Positions 18,630-29,425 of a DNA stretch of 64,000 nt are shown here, piece by piece. Each line of letters opens with the position of its first letter. Within the stretch, counting starts at the first letter, position 1. A program made the translations under genes and the position numbers. The DNA is from Antarcticibacterium sp. 1MA-6-2. Lineage in GTDB: Bacteria > Bacteroidota > Bacteroidia > Flavobacteriales > Flavobacteriaceae. Location of the stretch: the NCBI RefSeq assembly GCF_021535135.1, contig NZ_CP091036.1:1302001-1366000 (forward strand), read 5' to 3'. The notes below the pieces were generated by a model. That model was given only the letters and a program-made list of their open reading frames with translations. It searched no databases and was not told the origin of the DNA.

Positions 18630-19274
18630 ATGAGATCTTCACGAATTTTAATATGTGCAGGTTTCATTTTCTTTGTACAAATTTTGGGTTTTGGCGCTCC
18701 AGAAGCTATGAAAAATAACGACCGAATTGTCCTTACCAATAAAATTATTCCCTCTTCCATAGAAGATGAGGTGCGCATCGCTCTCTCACATTATCCTGAA
18801 CTTATAGATACTCCTATTGAATTTAAGTTCAAGAAGAATATTAAAAAGTCTTTTATGCAGGCACAGCCGAAATTTTCGTCACTTTTTAGGAAGCGAAAGA
18901 ATAGATCTTACTTTGTATATATAAGTGAAAGATTGCACATAGAGCATGAGGAATTTGGGGTTGAGGATATTCCAAAAGACGTGCTAATTGGGTGGATTGG
19001 CCACGAACTGGGACACATTATGGATTATCGCGACAGGAAAGGATTTAATATGCTGGTATTTGGAGTTAAATATATCTTCTCAAAAAGATACATTCGTGAA
19101 GCTGAAAGAGCTGCAGATACCTATGCCGTTAATCACGGTATGGGAGAATATATCCTGGCAACGAAGGATTTTATATTAAACCACGCTCACCTCTCTGAAG
19201 TTTATAAGGGAAGGATCAAAAGATTATACCTGTCTCCGGAAGAGATTGTAGAACTTGTTGAAGAACTGGAATAA
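18630..19274 (+). CDS. Predicted zinc metallopeptidase with HELGH motif
   Basis: 214 residues with a signal peptide or membrane anchor (ILICAGFIFFVQILGFGA). HELGH near residue 132 follows a hydrophobic helix (VLIGWIG), and a downstream EAERAADTYA helix could supply the third zinc ligand (Glu), as in M48-type gluzincins. It is much shorter than M48 HtpX and lacks multiple membrane segments. Substrate unknown. It converges on the GH3 gene with five bases between ends. Confidence 0.75.
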   Translation: MRSSRILICAGFIFFVQILGFGAPEAMKNNDRIVLTNKIIPSSIEDEVRIALSHYPELIDTPIEFKFKKNIKKSFMQAQPKFSSLFRKRKNRSYFVYISERLHIEHEEFGVEDIPKDVLIGWIGHELGHIMDYRDRKGFNMLVFGVKYIFSKRYIREAERAADTYAVNHGMGEYILATKDFILNHAHLSEVYKGRIKRLYLSPEEIVELVEELE

Positions 19275-19279
19275 GAGTT

Positions 19280-20815
19280 TTATCTGGAAGCAAGTTGTTC
19301 TTTGATAAATTCTTCCCACTGCGCAAACTTCTCCTCATTCATTACTTTTTCCATTTTCACCTGGCCACCTTTCTTTTTGTTGGCCGCATTCCATTCCGGA
19401 AAAAGATCTGGTGAAATGGTTTTTACTTTTACTCCTTTTAAGGCTTTGCTCCTTGCCACCTTATAATTTTTATTAGCATCCATCAAAGCCTGGTCCAGGG
19501 CGTCTGCAAGTTCTTTATCGTCCAGGTCATGGGCATCTGTTCCCAAGTACCAGGAATGGTAAAACTCGCCCTCTATTCTCACAGCTGCGAGTGTAAACTC
19601 AGGAATTTCAATATCAAATTTTTTCTCCAGTTCCTGAACGGCATCATTCATTTTATTTACTGAAAGTTGAGATCCTACCACATTCAGGAAGAATTTTGTC
19701 CTTCCGGTAATTTTTATTTCGTGTCTTTCAACATCTGTAAATTTAATAGTGTCACCTATAAGATATCTCCATGCGCCCGAGACTGTAGTGATTAACAGGA
19801 TATAATCCTCTTCTTCTTTGACATCGGCTAAAGAAATTACAGGAGCATTATCTTTAATAGAACCATCTTCATTAACATATTCCGGCTTAAAAGGCACAAA
19901 TTCAAAATAAACCCCATTGTCGAGGATAAGCTTCATGGAATGTGTCTCGGGCCTTTGTTGGTAAGCAAGAAAACCTTCTGAAGCCAGATAAGTGTCTATA
20001 ACCGTGATTGGAAACGCCAGCAACGAATTAAAACTCTTCTCATATGGTTCAAAAGCTACTCCCCCGCTTGTGTACACCTGTAAATTGGGCCATACTTCAT
20101 GGATGTTCTTAACTTTGTGGTGTTCAATTACCTTTTTAAGCATCAATTCCATCCAGGAAGGAATTCCTGTAAGGGCTCCAATATCCCAGTTTTTTGCGTT
20201 TTCGGCTATCTTTTGTACTCTCTCATCCCAATCTTCAATTGAAGCAATTTCCTCCCCGGGCTTATAATATCCTCTAAACCAAAAAGGAATCCTGCTTGCC
20301 GAAATTCCACTTATTTCTCCTTCTTTATGATCCCCTTCTTTATGAAGATCAGTAGAACTACCCAGCATCATGATCTCCTTCTCAAAGAAATCGGAAGGAA
20401 GGTCAAAATTACTTAAAGCACCAATTTGTTTAATTCCTGCCTGGCGAATGGCTTCTACCATTTCCTCGCTTACAGGAATACGTTTACTGGTTTTTCCGGT
20501 AGTACCAGAGCTTAAAGCAAAATAAGGAGGTCTTCCCGGCCAGGTAATATCTTCTTCGCCTTCATGCAACCTGTGCCACCATTCATCGTTCAGTTTATTA
20601 TAATCGAAATATGGAACTCTTTCAGCATAAGCTTTGGGAATGTCATCTTCGGCCAGTATTTCTTCAAATTTATAGTGTTTTCCAAAAGCAGTATTCTTTG
20701 CCTTTTCCAACAGGTTTTTAAGAACATCAAGTTGAGCCTTTTCAGCATCGGGTTCAGAAACTATTTTATCCCTTAACTCAATTAAACCTTTTATAATAGA
20801 TCCTACTATAGCCAT
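19280..20815 (-). CDS. GH3 family acyl-acid amido synthetase
   Basis: 511 residues of the GH3 auxin-responsive-promoter family, adenylate-forming enzymes that in plants conjugate amino acids to jasmonate or auxin. The ATP-binding motif ALSSGTTGKTSKRIPVS lies near residue 100. Further motifs are YLASEGFLAYQ and the WRYLIGDTIKFTD hinge region, with a C-terminal lid domain from about 390. Bacterial members are widespread in Bacteroidota but their acyl acid and amine substrates are unknown. The gene is monocistronic in this window. No frame problem was found. Confidence 0.88.
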   Translation of the reverse strand: MAIVGSIIKGLIELRDKIVSEPDAEKAQLDVLKNLLEKAKNTAFGKHYKFEEILAEDDIPKAYAERVPYFDYNKLNDEWWHRLHEGEEDITWPGRPPYFALSSGTTGKTSKRIPVSEEMVEAIRQAGIKQIGALSNFDLPSDFFEKEIMMLGSSTDLHKEGDHKEGEISGISASRIPFWFRGYYKPGEEIASIEDWDERVQKIAENAKNWDIGALTGIPSWMELMLKKVIEHHKVKNIHEVWPNLQVYTSGGVAFEPYEKSFNSLLAFPITVIDTYLASEGFLAYQQRPETHSMKLILDNGVYFEFVPFKPEYVNEDGSIKDNAPVISLADVKEEEDYILLITTVSGAWRYLIGDTIKFTDVERHEIKITGRTKFFLNVVGSQLSVNKMNDAVQELEKKFDIEIPEFTLAAVRIEGEFYHSWYLGTDAHDLDDKELADALDQALMDANKNYKVARSKALKGVKVKTISPDLFPEWNAANKKKGGQVKMEKVMNEEKFAQWEEFIKEQLASR

Positions 20816-20919
20816 TTTCTCACCTGATTTTGTTCCACTTAAATTCTCAACAAAAGTGGAAAATCCCTATTAGATATTCCACAAATTATCAAGAATTTAA
20901 CCTTTGATTTTAAACTATA

Positions 20920-22479
20920 TCACTGTTGATCAAGTATACCTATACAGGCTTCTGCACACTTTTCCCCATCAATTGCTGCAGAAACAATTCCACCTGCATA
21001 ACCCGCTCCTTCCCCACAGGGAAACAAGCCTTTGATCCTAATGTGTTCCAGGGTTGCAGGATTACGGGGAATCCTAACAGGAGAGGAAGTTCGGGATTCG
21101 GGAGCGTGAATAACAGCATCATTGGTAAGATAACCTTTCATTGTTTTACCAAATTCCTTAAAACCCGCTTTTAGAGTTTGATGAATAAAGGCGGGAAATA
21201 CTTCTTTTAAATCTGCGGAAGTAACTCCGGGGGTATAGGAAGTTTGCGGTAGATCCAAAGATATTTTCCCTTCTACAAAATCTACCAGGCGCTGCGCAGG
21301 TACTCTTTGGGTTTTCCCTCCCATTTCCCAGGCTCTTTGCTCAATCTCTTTCTGAAAAAACATTCCGGAAAGTGGAGAATTTCCATTGTTTCTAAAATCG
21401 TTCATCCTGAGTTCCACAACAATTCCTGAATTTGCTGTTGGCTGATCACGCTTACTTGGAGACCATCCATTTGTAACAACTTCCCCAGGACTTGTGGCAC
21501 AGGGAGCAATGATCCCCCCGGGACACATACAAAAAGAATACATCCCCCTGCCATTAATTTGCTTTACTATACTATAGGGTGAAGGGGGTAAAAATTCCCC
21601 GCGGTCATCACATTTATACTGGATTTTATCTATTAATTGTTGTGGATGTTCTACCCGTACTCCCAGAGCAAAAGGTTTAGCCTCTATTTCTATTCCTTTT
21701 TCCTGCAGAAGTTCAAAAATATCTCTTGCAGAATGGCCTGTAGCTAGAATTACTTTTTTTGCAGAAAACGTTTCTCCTTTATGAGTGCGAATTCCACTAA
21801 TATTATTACCACTTAGCAGAATATCTGTGACCCGGGTTTCGAACCTAACTTCCCCTCCCCTTTCTATAATTATTTCGCGAATTTGGGTTATGATCGCGGG
21901 AAGTTTATTGGTACCAATATGAGGATGAGCATCTACAAGTATTTGATTTGTTGCCCCAAATGCGACTAATAAATTGAGAATACGCTGCACGTCACCTCTC
22001 TTTTTAGATCTGGTATATAATTTCCCGTCACTATAGGTACCTGCCCCGCCTTCTCCAAAGCAGTAATTAGAGTCTCCGTTTACGATATGTTCAATATTTA
22101 AAGCTTTGAGATCTCTCCTGCGGCTTCTCACATCTTTACCTCTTTCTATAATAATTGGTTTAATTCCTGCTTCAATACAACGTAGAGCGGCAAACAAACC
22201 TGCAGGGCCTGCCCCAATTATAAAAATTTCTTCTTTATTTGAAACATTAGGATAGTCCGGTAAATTGAAAACCGTTTTTTGAAAGTCTTCTCCCACGAAC
22301 ACCTCAACCTTCAGGTTCACCTTTACAGCTTTTTGGCGGGCATCAATAGAACGTTTTAAAACTTCTACGTGAGCCATTTCTGAAACAGAGATTCCTGAAT
22401 GTTTTGAAACTTCCTTCCGCAGTAAGTCTTCCCGTGCCGCAGCTTCAGGGGAAACCTGTAGTTGATATTGATACTTCAT
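20920..22479 (-). CDS. FAD-dependent dehydrogenase (COG2509 type)
   Basis: 519 residues. A small N-terminal ferredoxin-like domain (about 1-80) is followed by an FAD domain with the GxGxxG motif IIGAGPAGLFAA near residue 92 and ERG at the end of the second strand. Later motifs include GEGGAGTYSDGKLYTR, a Cys pair in SFCMCPGG, and GLFPCGEGAGYAGGI at the C-terminal FAD contact. Annotated widely as NAD(P)/FAD-dependent oxidoreductase; the physiological substrate is unknown. It diverges from the DUF3820 gene. Confidence 0.85.
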   Translation of the reverse strand: MKYQYQLQVSPEAAAREDLLRKEVSKHSGISVSEMAHVEVLKRSIDARQKAVKVNLKVEVFVGEDFQKTVFNLPDYPNVSNKEEIFIIGAGPAGLFAALRCIEAGIKPIIIERGKDVRSRRRDLKALNIEHIVNGDSNYCFGEGGAGTYSDGKLYTRSKKRGDVQRILNLLVAFGATNQILVDAHPHIGTNKLPAIITQIREIIIERGGEVRFETRVTDILLSGNNISGIRTHKGETFSAKKVILATGHSARDIFELLQEKGIEIEAKPFALGVRVEHPQQLIDKIQYKCDDRGEFLPPSPYSIVKQINGRGMYSFCMCPGGIIAPCATSPGEVVTNGWSPSKRDQPTANSGIVVELRMNDFRNNGNSPLSGMFFQKEIEQRAWEMGGKTQRVPAQRLVDFVEGKISLDLPQTSYTPGVTSADLKEVFPAFIHQTLKAGFKEFGKTMKGYLTNDAVIHAPESRTSSPVRIPRNPATLEHIRIKGLFPCGEGAGYAGGIVSAAIDGEKCAEACIGILDQQ

Positions 22480-22539
22480 TTAATTATAATATTCAGCAAA
22501 AATAATCTTTTCAGGATGGAATAAGAAACGGTGTTTTTA

Positions 22540-22569
22540 TTGCTTCCGAAGAAGTTCTTCTTAATTTTG
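22540..22569 (+). promoter_or_regulatory. Near-ideal Bacteroidota promoter of the DUF3820 gene
   Basis: TTG at 22540-22542 and TAATTTTG at 22562-22569 are separated by exactly 19 bases, the classic Bacteroidota -33/-7 arrangement. The ATG begins only five bases after the -7 box, so the transcript is predicted to be leaderless or nearly so. Confidence 0.7.
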
Positions 22570-22573
22570 TCCT

Positions 22574-22813
22574 ATGGAAGTAAAACCTGATTATAAAGCT
22601 CTCATAGAATTGGCCTATGCCAGGATGTATTTTGGGAAATACAAGGATTATTATTTATCTGAAATTCCTGAATATTATCTCATTTGGTTTCAGCAAAAAG
22701 GTTTTCCTGAAGGTAAATTAGGAGATCAGTTAAGACAGGTGACCGATTTAAAGGTAAACGGAATGGAGCATATCCTGCGCACTATACGATCCAAATACCC
22801 TAAGAATCAATAA
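22574..22813 (+). CDS. DUF3820 family protein
   Basis: 79 residues matching DUF3820 (ARMYFGKYKDYYLSEIPEYYLIWFQQKGFPEGKLG). The family is related to the C-terminal module of some exonuclease-like proteins; function unknown. Cytosolic, no signal peptide. There is no ribosome-binding site because the promoter abuts the start codon. Confidence 0.8.
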   Translation: MEVKPDYKALIELAYARMYFGKYKDYYLSEIPEYYLIWFQQKGFPEGKLGDQLRQVTDLKVNGMEHILRTIRSKYPKNQ

Positions 22814-22934
22814 ATTAAAATACTGGTGTTTCTTTTTTTCAGCAAAAATAATAGGCAGATTATTCAGGGGATTTTTATATTCTTCTTTGTAATTTAGCGC
22901 GCTGAATAATACAACGCACCAAACTCACAACACA

Positions 22935-24579
<1,645 letters not shown>

Positions 24580-24643
24580 AGGGTCGCTTTTTTGACAAAG
24601 CACTCATAGAGCGATACATTCGCAATTATTTTTATCATTACAC

Positions 24644-26496
24644 ATGGAAGAAAAAAATTTGACGTACAATCCCTCATCGGGTTTTTCCTTATTGGAGGAA
24701 TTTTAATCTGGATGTTGTACAACAATTCCTTTGAAAATCAACCCGTTGAAGCTGAAAAGGAGAATACAGAACTCGTTCAGGAAACAGCAGTTCCTTTAAA
24801 CACTGAGAATTTACCTGCAACTACTTCAGATTCTACCCAAATTGCACAAGCACAAAAAGAGCTGGGGGCTTTTGGATATTCAGCAGGACTACCTTCGGCA
24901 ACTGAAAATACCACCACTATTTCAAATGATGTTCTTGAATTAAAGATTGATAACAAAGGTGGTTATATCTCAGAAGCAAGGCTTATTGAATTTAAAACTT
25001 TTGACTCTATCCCGGTTTATCTCATAAAAGATGGCAACGCTTCTTTTAATATTAACTTCACTACAACTGACGGAAGAGTTTTAGATACTGAAAACCTTTA
25101 TTTTGAACCAACGGTTTCTCAAAACGGAGAAAATCAGGTGCTTTCCATGAAACTGAAAGTTTCTGAAAATGAGTTTTTGGAATATCGGTATGTACTGAAA
25201 CCGGGCGAATATATGTTAGATTTCAGTATTCGTTCTCAGGGACTTAACCGCGTGTTTAATAATAACCAGGATATTAGCCTCGACTGGAAACTGAAGGGTT
25301 ATCGCCATGCGAAAAGTATCTCCTACGAGAATCGATATACAGAACTCATTTATGAATACGGTGATGGAAGTGATGATTACCTCGGGCAGGGAGACTTAGC
25401 CGATGACGAAGAAGAAGATATTTCTTATGTTGCTTTTAAACAGCACTTTTTTACTTCTATTCTATTAACAGATACACCTTTTGAAAGAGGAGCTTTTGAA
25501 TCCAGGAACCTGGTTCAGGATGAGGATGTTGACACCCTGTACACTAAAGAATTTGCAGCTCACCTGCCACTTTCTTTAAATGGAGGAGAGTTAAATTATA
25601 ATATGAACTGGTATTATGGTCCAACGGATTATAAAATCTTAAATGATTACGACCGTAACCTTGACGAAATTGTTCCTCTTGGTTGGGGGATATTTGGATG
25701 GATCAATCAATATATTTTTATTCCATTCTTTAGTTTCTTAAACAGCTTCCTTCCCAGTTATGGAATTGCGATCATTGTAATGACTATTGTGGTTAGAATT
25801 GTGTTGTCACCTGTGACCTACAAATCTTACCTGTCACAGGCAAAGATGAAAGTTCTTAGACCTGAGATCAATGAGCTTAACGAAAAGTATAAGGACAACC
25901 CAATGAAAAAGCAGCAGGAAACAATGAAGCTGTACAGTAAAGCCGGGGCCAGTCCTATGAGTGGGTGTCTACCTGCTTTAATGCAAATTCCTGTGTTCTA
26001 TGCTCTCTTTCAATTTTTCCCGAGTGCTTTCCAGTTAAGACAAAAAGGATTTTTATGGGCAGATGATCTCTCAAGTTATGATACTATTGCACAACTTCCT
26101 TTTAAAATTCCATTTTACGGGGACCACGTGAGTTTATTCCCAATTCTTGCTTCCATAGCAATCTTCATTTATATGATGATGACTACAGGACAAACTATGC
26201 AGCAAAATCAGCAGCCGGGAATGCCTAACATGAAATTTATAATGTACCTATCTCCTCTTCTTATGTTATTCTTCTTTAATAACTATGCGAGTGGTCTTTC
26301 CCTGTACTACTTTACGTCTAACCTAATTACAATTGGAATTATGTTGGTCATAAAATATGCAATTATAGATGAGGACAAAATTCACGCTAAGATCCAGGAG
26401 AACAAGAAAAAGCCCCGAAAGCAAGGGAAGTTCGCCAGAAAGATGCAGGAAATGATGGAGCAGGCAGAACAACAACAAAAGAAGAACAAAAAGTAA
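24644..26496 (+). CDS. yidC: Membrane protein insertase YidC (N-terminus frameshifted in a poly-A run)
   Basis: Inner-membrane insertase of about 618 residues. After the N-terminal anchor comes a periplasmic beta-domain (about 60-350) and the conserved core (IFIPFFSFLNSF; MKVLRPEINELNEKYKDNP; SPMSGCLPALMQIPVFYALF), then a basic C-terminal tail. The long open frame begins only at TTG/ATG 24712. Restoring one A in the run at 24651-24657 extends it to ATG 24644 and gives MEEKKFDVQSLIGFFLIGG-type residues, exactly what flavobacterial YidC has. I therefore place the start at 24644 with a one-base deletion (A8 read as A7). Confidence 0.9.
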
Positions 26497-26510
26497 TATA
26501 AAGTATAAAA

Positions 26511-26550
26511 AGAGAGCCCGGTAAAAATTTACCGGGCTTTTCTCTTTTTC
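26511..26550 (+). terminator. Terminator of pyrG-yidC
   Basis: AGCCCGGTAAA and TTTACCGGGCT form an 11-bp stem, followed by TTTCTCTTTTT. Confidence 0.85.
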
Positions 26551-26562
26551 AATGTGCCGGAG

Positions 26563-27537
26563 TTATTCCATAGCTGGAAGGAGTACGGTATCAATAACGT
26601 GTATAACACCGTTGGTAGCCTGTACATCTACCGCTACAATATTAGCCATTCGATCATTTTCATCGGTAATGGTAACTGGGTCTCCTGTATTAATTGTAAA
26701 CATTCCAGATTCAAATGTGGTAACTTCCATTCCGTCCATTATATTGGCACTTCTCACGTTTGCACCAGTAACTACGTGATAACTTAATGCAGAAGCAAGA
26801 ACATTGGTAGGAATATCATCCAGGCTTCCTACCTCCAGTTCCTCCAGAAGATCTACAAAAGCCTCATTAGTAGGTGCAAATACGGTAAAAGGTGCAGGAG
26901 CATCCTGCATTTGCAAAGTGGATACGAAATCAAAACTTTCTTCACGGGTAAGTGCCGCAACTAAGATTTCAAAGTTAGGATCTGCAGTTGCAAAGGTTGT
27001 TATATCAGGTAATCCTATTACGGAATTAACAGCATGTATTACCCCATTATCCACCTCTATATCTGCAGTAGTAACAGTAGAAGTCCCATTGATCACAACG
27101 CCATCTTCTGTATTAACATACATGCTCAGATTTTCGTCAGATGCTTCACCTGTTGCCATACTCATAATGTAACCTGTTGAAAGGTCTGCAGCGTATATTG
27201 AACCTTGCTGTACGTGATTTAAAAGAATTTGAGTCAATACATCTACGGGAACTGCACTAAGCCCTGAAAATCCATTAGCCGATAAAAAAGCATTAAAAGC
27301 AGCATTGTTAGGGGCGAAAACTGTGTAATCAGTACTACCGGAAAGTGTAGATTTTAGATCTGCAGCTTCCAGGGCGGCATTTAAGCTTGAATAATCAGGA
27401 TTGGATTCTACGAAATCTACAATACTGTTAGAAGGTTCTACGACATCTCCTGCTTCATCATCACTGTTGCACGCAAAGAGACCAAAACTTAGAAAAGCTA
27501 TTAAAGCTGTTCGTTTTAAATAAGATTGAAATAGCAT
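26563..27537 (-). CDS. Lipoprotein with two fasciclin (FAS1) domains
   Basis: 324-residue lipoprotein: signal peptide with lipobox LFAC (mature Cys near residue 23), then two FAS1 repeats. Each has the H1/H2 signature: first TVFAPNNAAFNAF and GVIHAVNSVIG, second TVFAPTNEAFVDL and GVIHVIDTVLLP. FAS1 proteins mediate adhesion to surfaces or matrix. It is surface or periplasmic, alone on its strand, and converges on yidC. Confidence 0.9.
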   Translation of the reverse strand: MLFQSYLKRTALIAFLSFGLFACNSDDEAGDVVEPSNSIVDFVESNPDYSSLNAALEAADLKSTLSGSTDYTVFAPNNAAFNAFLSANGFSGLSAVPVDVLTQILLNHVQQGSIYAADLSTGYIMSMATGEASDENLSMYVNTEDGVVINGTSTVTTADIEVDNGVIHAVNSVIGLPDITTFATADPNFEILVAALTREESFDFVSTLQMQDAPAPFTVFAPTNEAFVDLLEELEVGSLDDIPTNVLASALSYHVVTGANVRSANIMDGMEVTTFESGMFTINTGDPVTITDENDRMANIVAVDVQATNGVIHVIDTVLLPAME

Positions 27538-27717
27538 TTTTTTATGTTTAAGATTTATTCAATAAAAGTAAACATCTTCGTTTCATCAAAGTGTTTAACT
27601 TAAGTTAAATAAAATTAAACACCCGTTAAAATAAAATTATATTTAGTTCACTCCGGAACATAAATTTATTACTAAAGCGTTAGATGTTTATATTTACATT
27701 TAATAAAACCTATTTCT

Positions 27718-28104
27718 ATGAAAAAATTTCTCGTTTTATTTTTAAGCCTCGCAGTTTTCGCTGCCTGTAGTGAAGATGATGATGACACAGATGCAACAGG
27801 ACCAGATCCTATTTTAGGTACCTGGGTATTAGTTAATGTCACTCCTCCCCTTATTGATGTTACCGCTTGTGAACAGGAATCTACCATCACTTTTAAGCCT
27901 GATAACACCGGGACAGGTTCTTTTTATTTGGAAGCAAATGAATGCGCAGTGACAGAATCTGCCGGAAGTTGGACAAATAATGGAAACTCGTCTTACCAGA
28001 TAACTGTTCCTGTACTTGGTAATATAACTGGTACAGCAAATTTTGATGGAGATGAGTTTATTTTTACTTCAAACATGGGAGTGTTAACTTTTGAGCAACA
28101 ATAG
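27718..28104 (+). CDS. Lipocalin-like lipoprotein
   Basis: 128 residues with a lipobox (FAAC, mature Cys near residue 17), an acidic Asp/Glu run, then a lipocalin-like domain typical of Bacteroidota (ILGTWVLVNVTPP; STITFKPDNTGTGSFY; NITGTANFDGDEFIF). Probably outer-membrane or periplasmic; ligand unknown. A hairpin terminator follows. A paralogous small lipoprotein lies at 57394. Confidence 0.75.
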   Translation: MKKFLVLFLSLAVFAACSEDDDDTDATGPDPILGTWVLVNVTPPLIDVTACEQESTITFKPDNTGTGSFYLEANECAVTESAGSWTNNGNSSYQITVPVLGNITGTANFDGDEFIFTSNMGVLTFEQQ

Positions 28105-28123
28105 CCTTAACACAACACTTATA

Positions 28124-28150
28124 GAAGGTGGCTTTTGCCACCTTTTTTTA
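28124..28150 (+). terminator. Terminator after the lipocalin-like gene
   Basis: AAGGTGGC and GCCACCTT flank a TTTT loop and are followed by a T run. Confidence 0.85.
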
Positions 28151-28155
28151 TTTCG

Positions 28156-28163
28156 TAATTTTG
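28156..28163 (+). promoter_or_regulatory. -7 box upstream of mnmA
   Basis: TAATTTTG matches TAnnTTTG, 54 bases before the mnmA ATG. A TTTG inside the preceding terminator sits 18 bases upstream and could serve as -33. Confidence 0.5.
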
Positions 28164-28217
28164 CAATCAGAATCCCGACTCTTTTTAAGAGTCCATATGA
28201 AATGGGATTAAAGTGAA

Positions 28218-29405
28218 ATGAAAAAAGTAGTAGTAGGTTTATCAGGTGGCGTAGATTCCAGTGTTGCAGCTTATTTATTGCAGCAACAGGGATATGAGGT
28301 AATAGGTCTTTTTATGAAGAACTGGCACGATGACTCCGTCACAATATCCAAGGAATGTCCATGGCTGGAAGACAGCAATGACGCAATGATAGTTGCAGAA
28401 AAACTCGGTATACCTTTTCAAACTGTAGATCTTAGTGAACAGTATAAGGAACGAATAGTAGATTATATGTTCCGGGAGTATGAAAGAGGCCGTACTCCTA
28501 ATCCCGATGTTCTTTGTAACAGAGAGATCAAATTTGATGTTTTCATGAAAATTGCACTTTCGCTGGGTGCCGATTTTGTGGCTACTTACCACTACTGCCG
28601 CAAGGAAGAAATTTCTGAAAAAGGAAAGACTTACTACAGGCTGCTTTCAGGAAAAGATCCTAATAAAGATCAATCTTACTTCCTTTGTCAGCTAACCCAG
28701 GAGCAACTTTCAAAAACCTTGTTTCCTGTTGGAGAACTTCTAAAACCTGAAGTTCGCAGAATTGCTTCAGAACAGGGATTGGTGACCGCAGACAAAAAAG
28801 ACTCTCAGGGCTTATGTTTTATTGGAAAAGTACGTTTACCGGAATTTCTTCAGCAAAAACTTCAGCCTAAAAAAGGAGTTATAGTAGAAATTGGTGCTGA
28901 TAAAGAGTTGTATGCAACTCCTGCCCCGGAACATACCTCTAAACAAGAGGAATTAAATCATCTTTCTCAAAAATACAGATATGCTGCTTCTGATGGGAAA
29001 GTTGTTGGAGAACATCAGGGAGCTCATTATTTCACCAAGGGCCAAAGAAAAGGCCTTGCTGTAGGTGGAACTCCGGAGCCCCTTTTCGTAATAGAGACAG
29101 ATGTCGATTCCAATATTATTTATACCGGACAGGGAAAAGATCATCCTGGACTATATAGGAAAGCGCTGTTTATAAATCCTGAAGAAGTTCATTGGGTAAG
29201 ACCCGACCTAAAAATCGGTTTTGATGAGGAACTAAAAGTAAAAGCCAGGATACGATACCGCCAACCCTTACAGGATGCTACTCTTTACCCTACAGAAAAT
29301 GGAATGTATATAGTTTTTCAAGAGGCCCAGGCATCAATTACTGAGGGTCAATTTGTGGCATGGTATCTTGATGATGAACTAATCGGCTCGGGAGTCATCT
29401 CATAA
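28218..29405 (+). CDS. mnmA: tRNA-specific 2-thiouridylase MnmA (Gly to Tyr at a conserved site)
   Basis: 395-residue enzyme that thiolates U34 of tRNA-Lys, -Glu and -Gln. PP-loop GLSGGVDSS is near residue 8; catalytic cysteines are in [12 protein letters not shown] and QGLCFIGK. The frame is intact, but the conserved ATGHY motif near residue 122 reads ATYHY: GCTACTTACCACTAC where ACTGGCCAC is expected. That is the same RCYGG site type broken elsewhere in the window, here with GG replaced by TA without a frameshift. The Tyr is probably not real. The nitronate monooxygenase gene follows 20 bases downstream. Confidence 0.92.
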   Translation: MKKVVVGLSGGVDSSVAAYLLQQQGYEVIGLFMKNWHDDSVTISKECPWLEDSNDAMIVAEKLGIPFQTVDLSEQYKERIVDYMFREYERGRTPNPDVLCNREIKFDVFMKIALSLGADFVATYHYCRKEEISEKGKTYYRLLSGKDPNKDQSYFLCQLTQEQLSKTLFPVGELLKPEVRRIASEQGLVTADKKDSQGLCFIGKVRLPEFLQQKLQPKKGVIVEIGADKELYATPAPEHTSKQEELNHLSQKYRYAASDGKVVGEHQGAHYFTKGQRKGLAVGGTPEPLFVIETDVDSNIIYTGQGKDHPGLYRKALFINPEEVHWVRPDLKIGFDEELKVKARIRYRQPLQDATLYPTENGMYIVFQEAQASITEGQFVAWYLDDELIGSGVIS

Positions 29406-29425
29406 ACTGCGACTGAAGACCAAAT

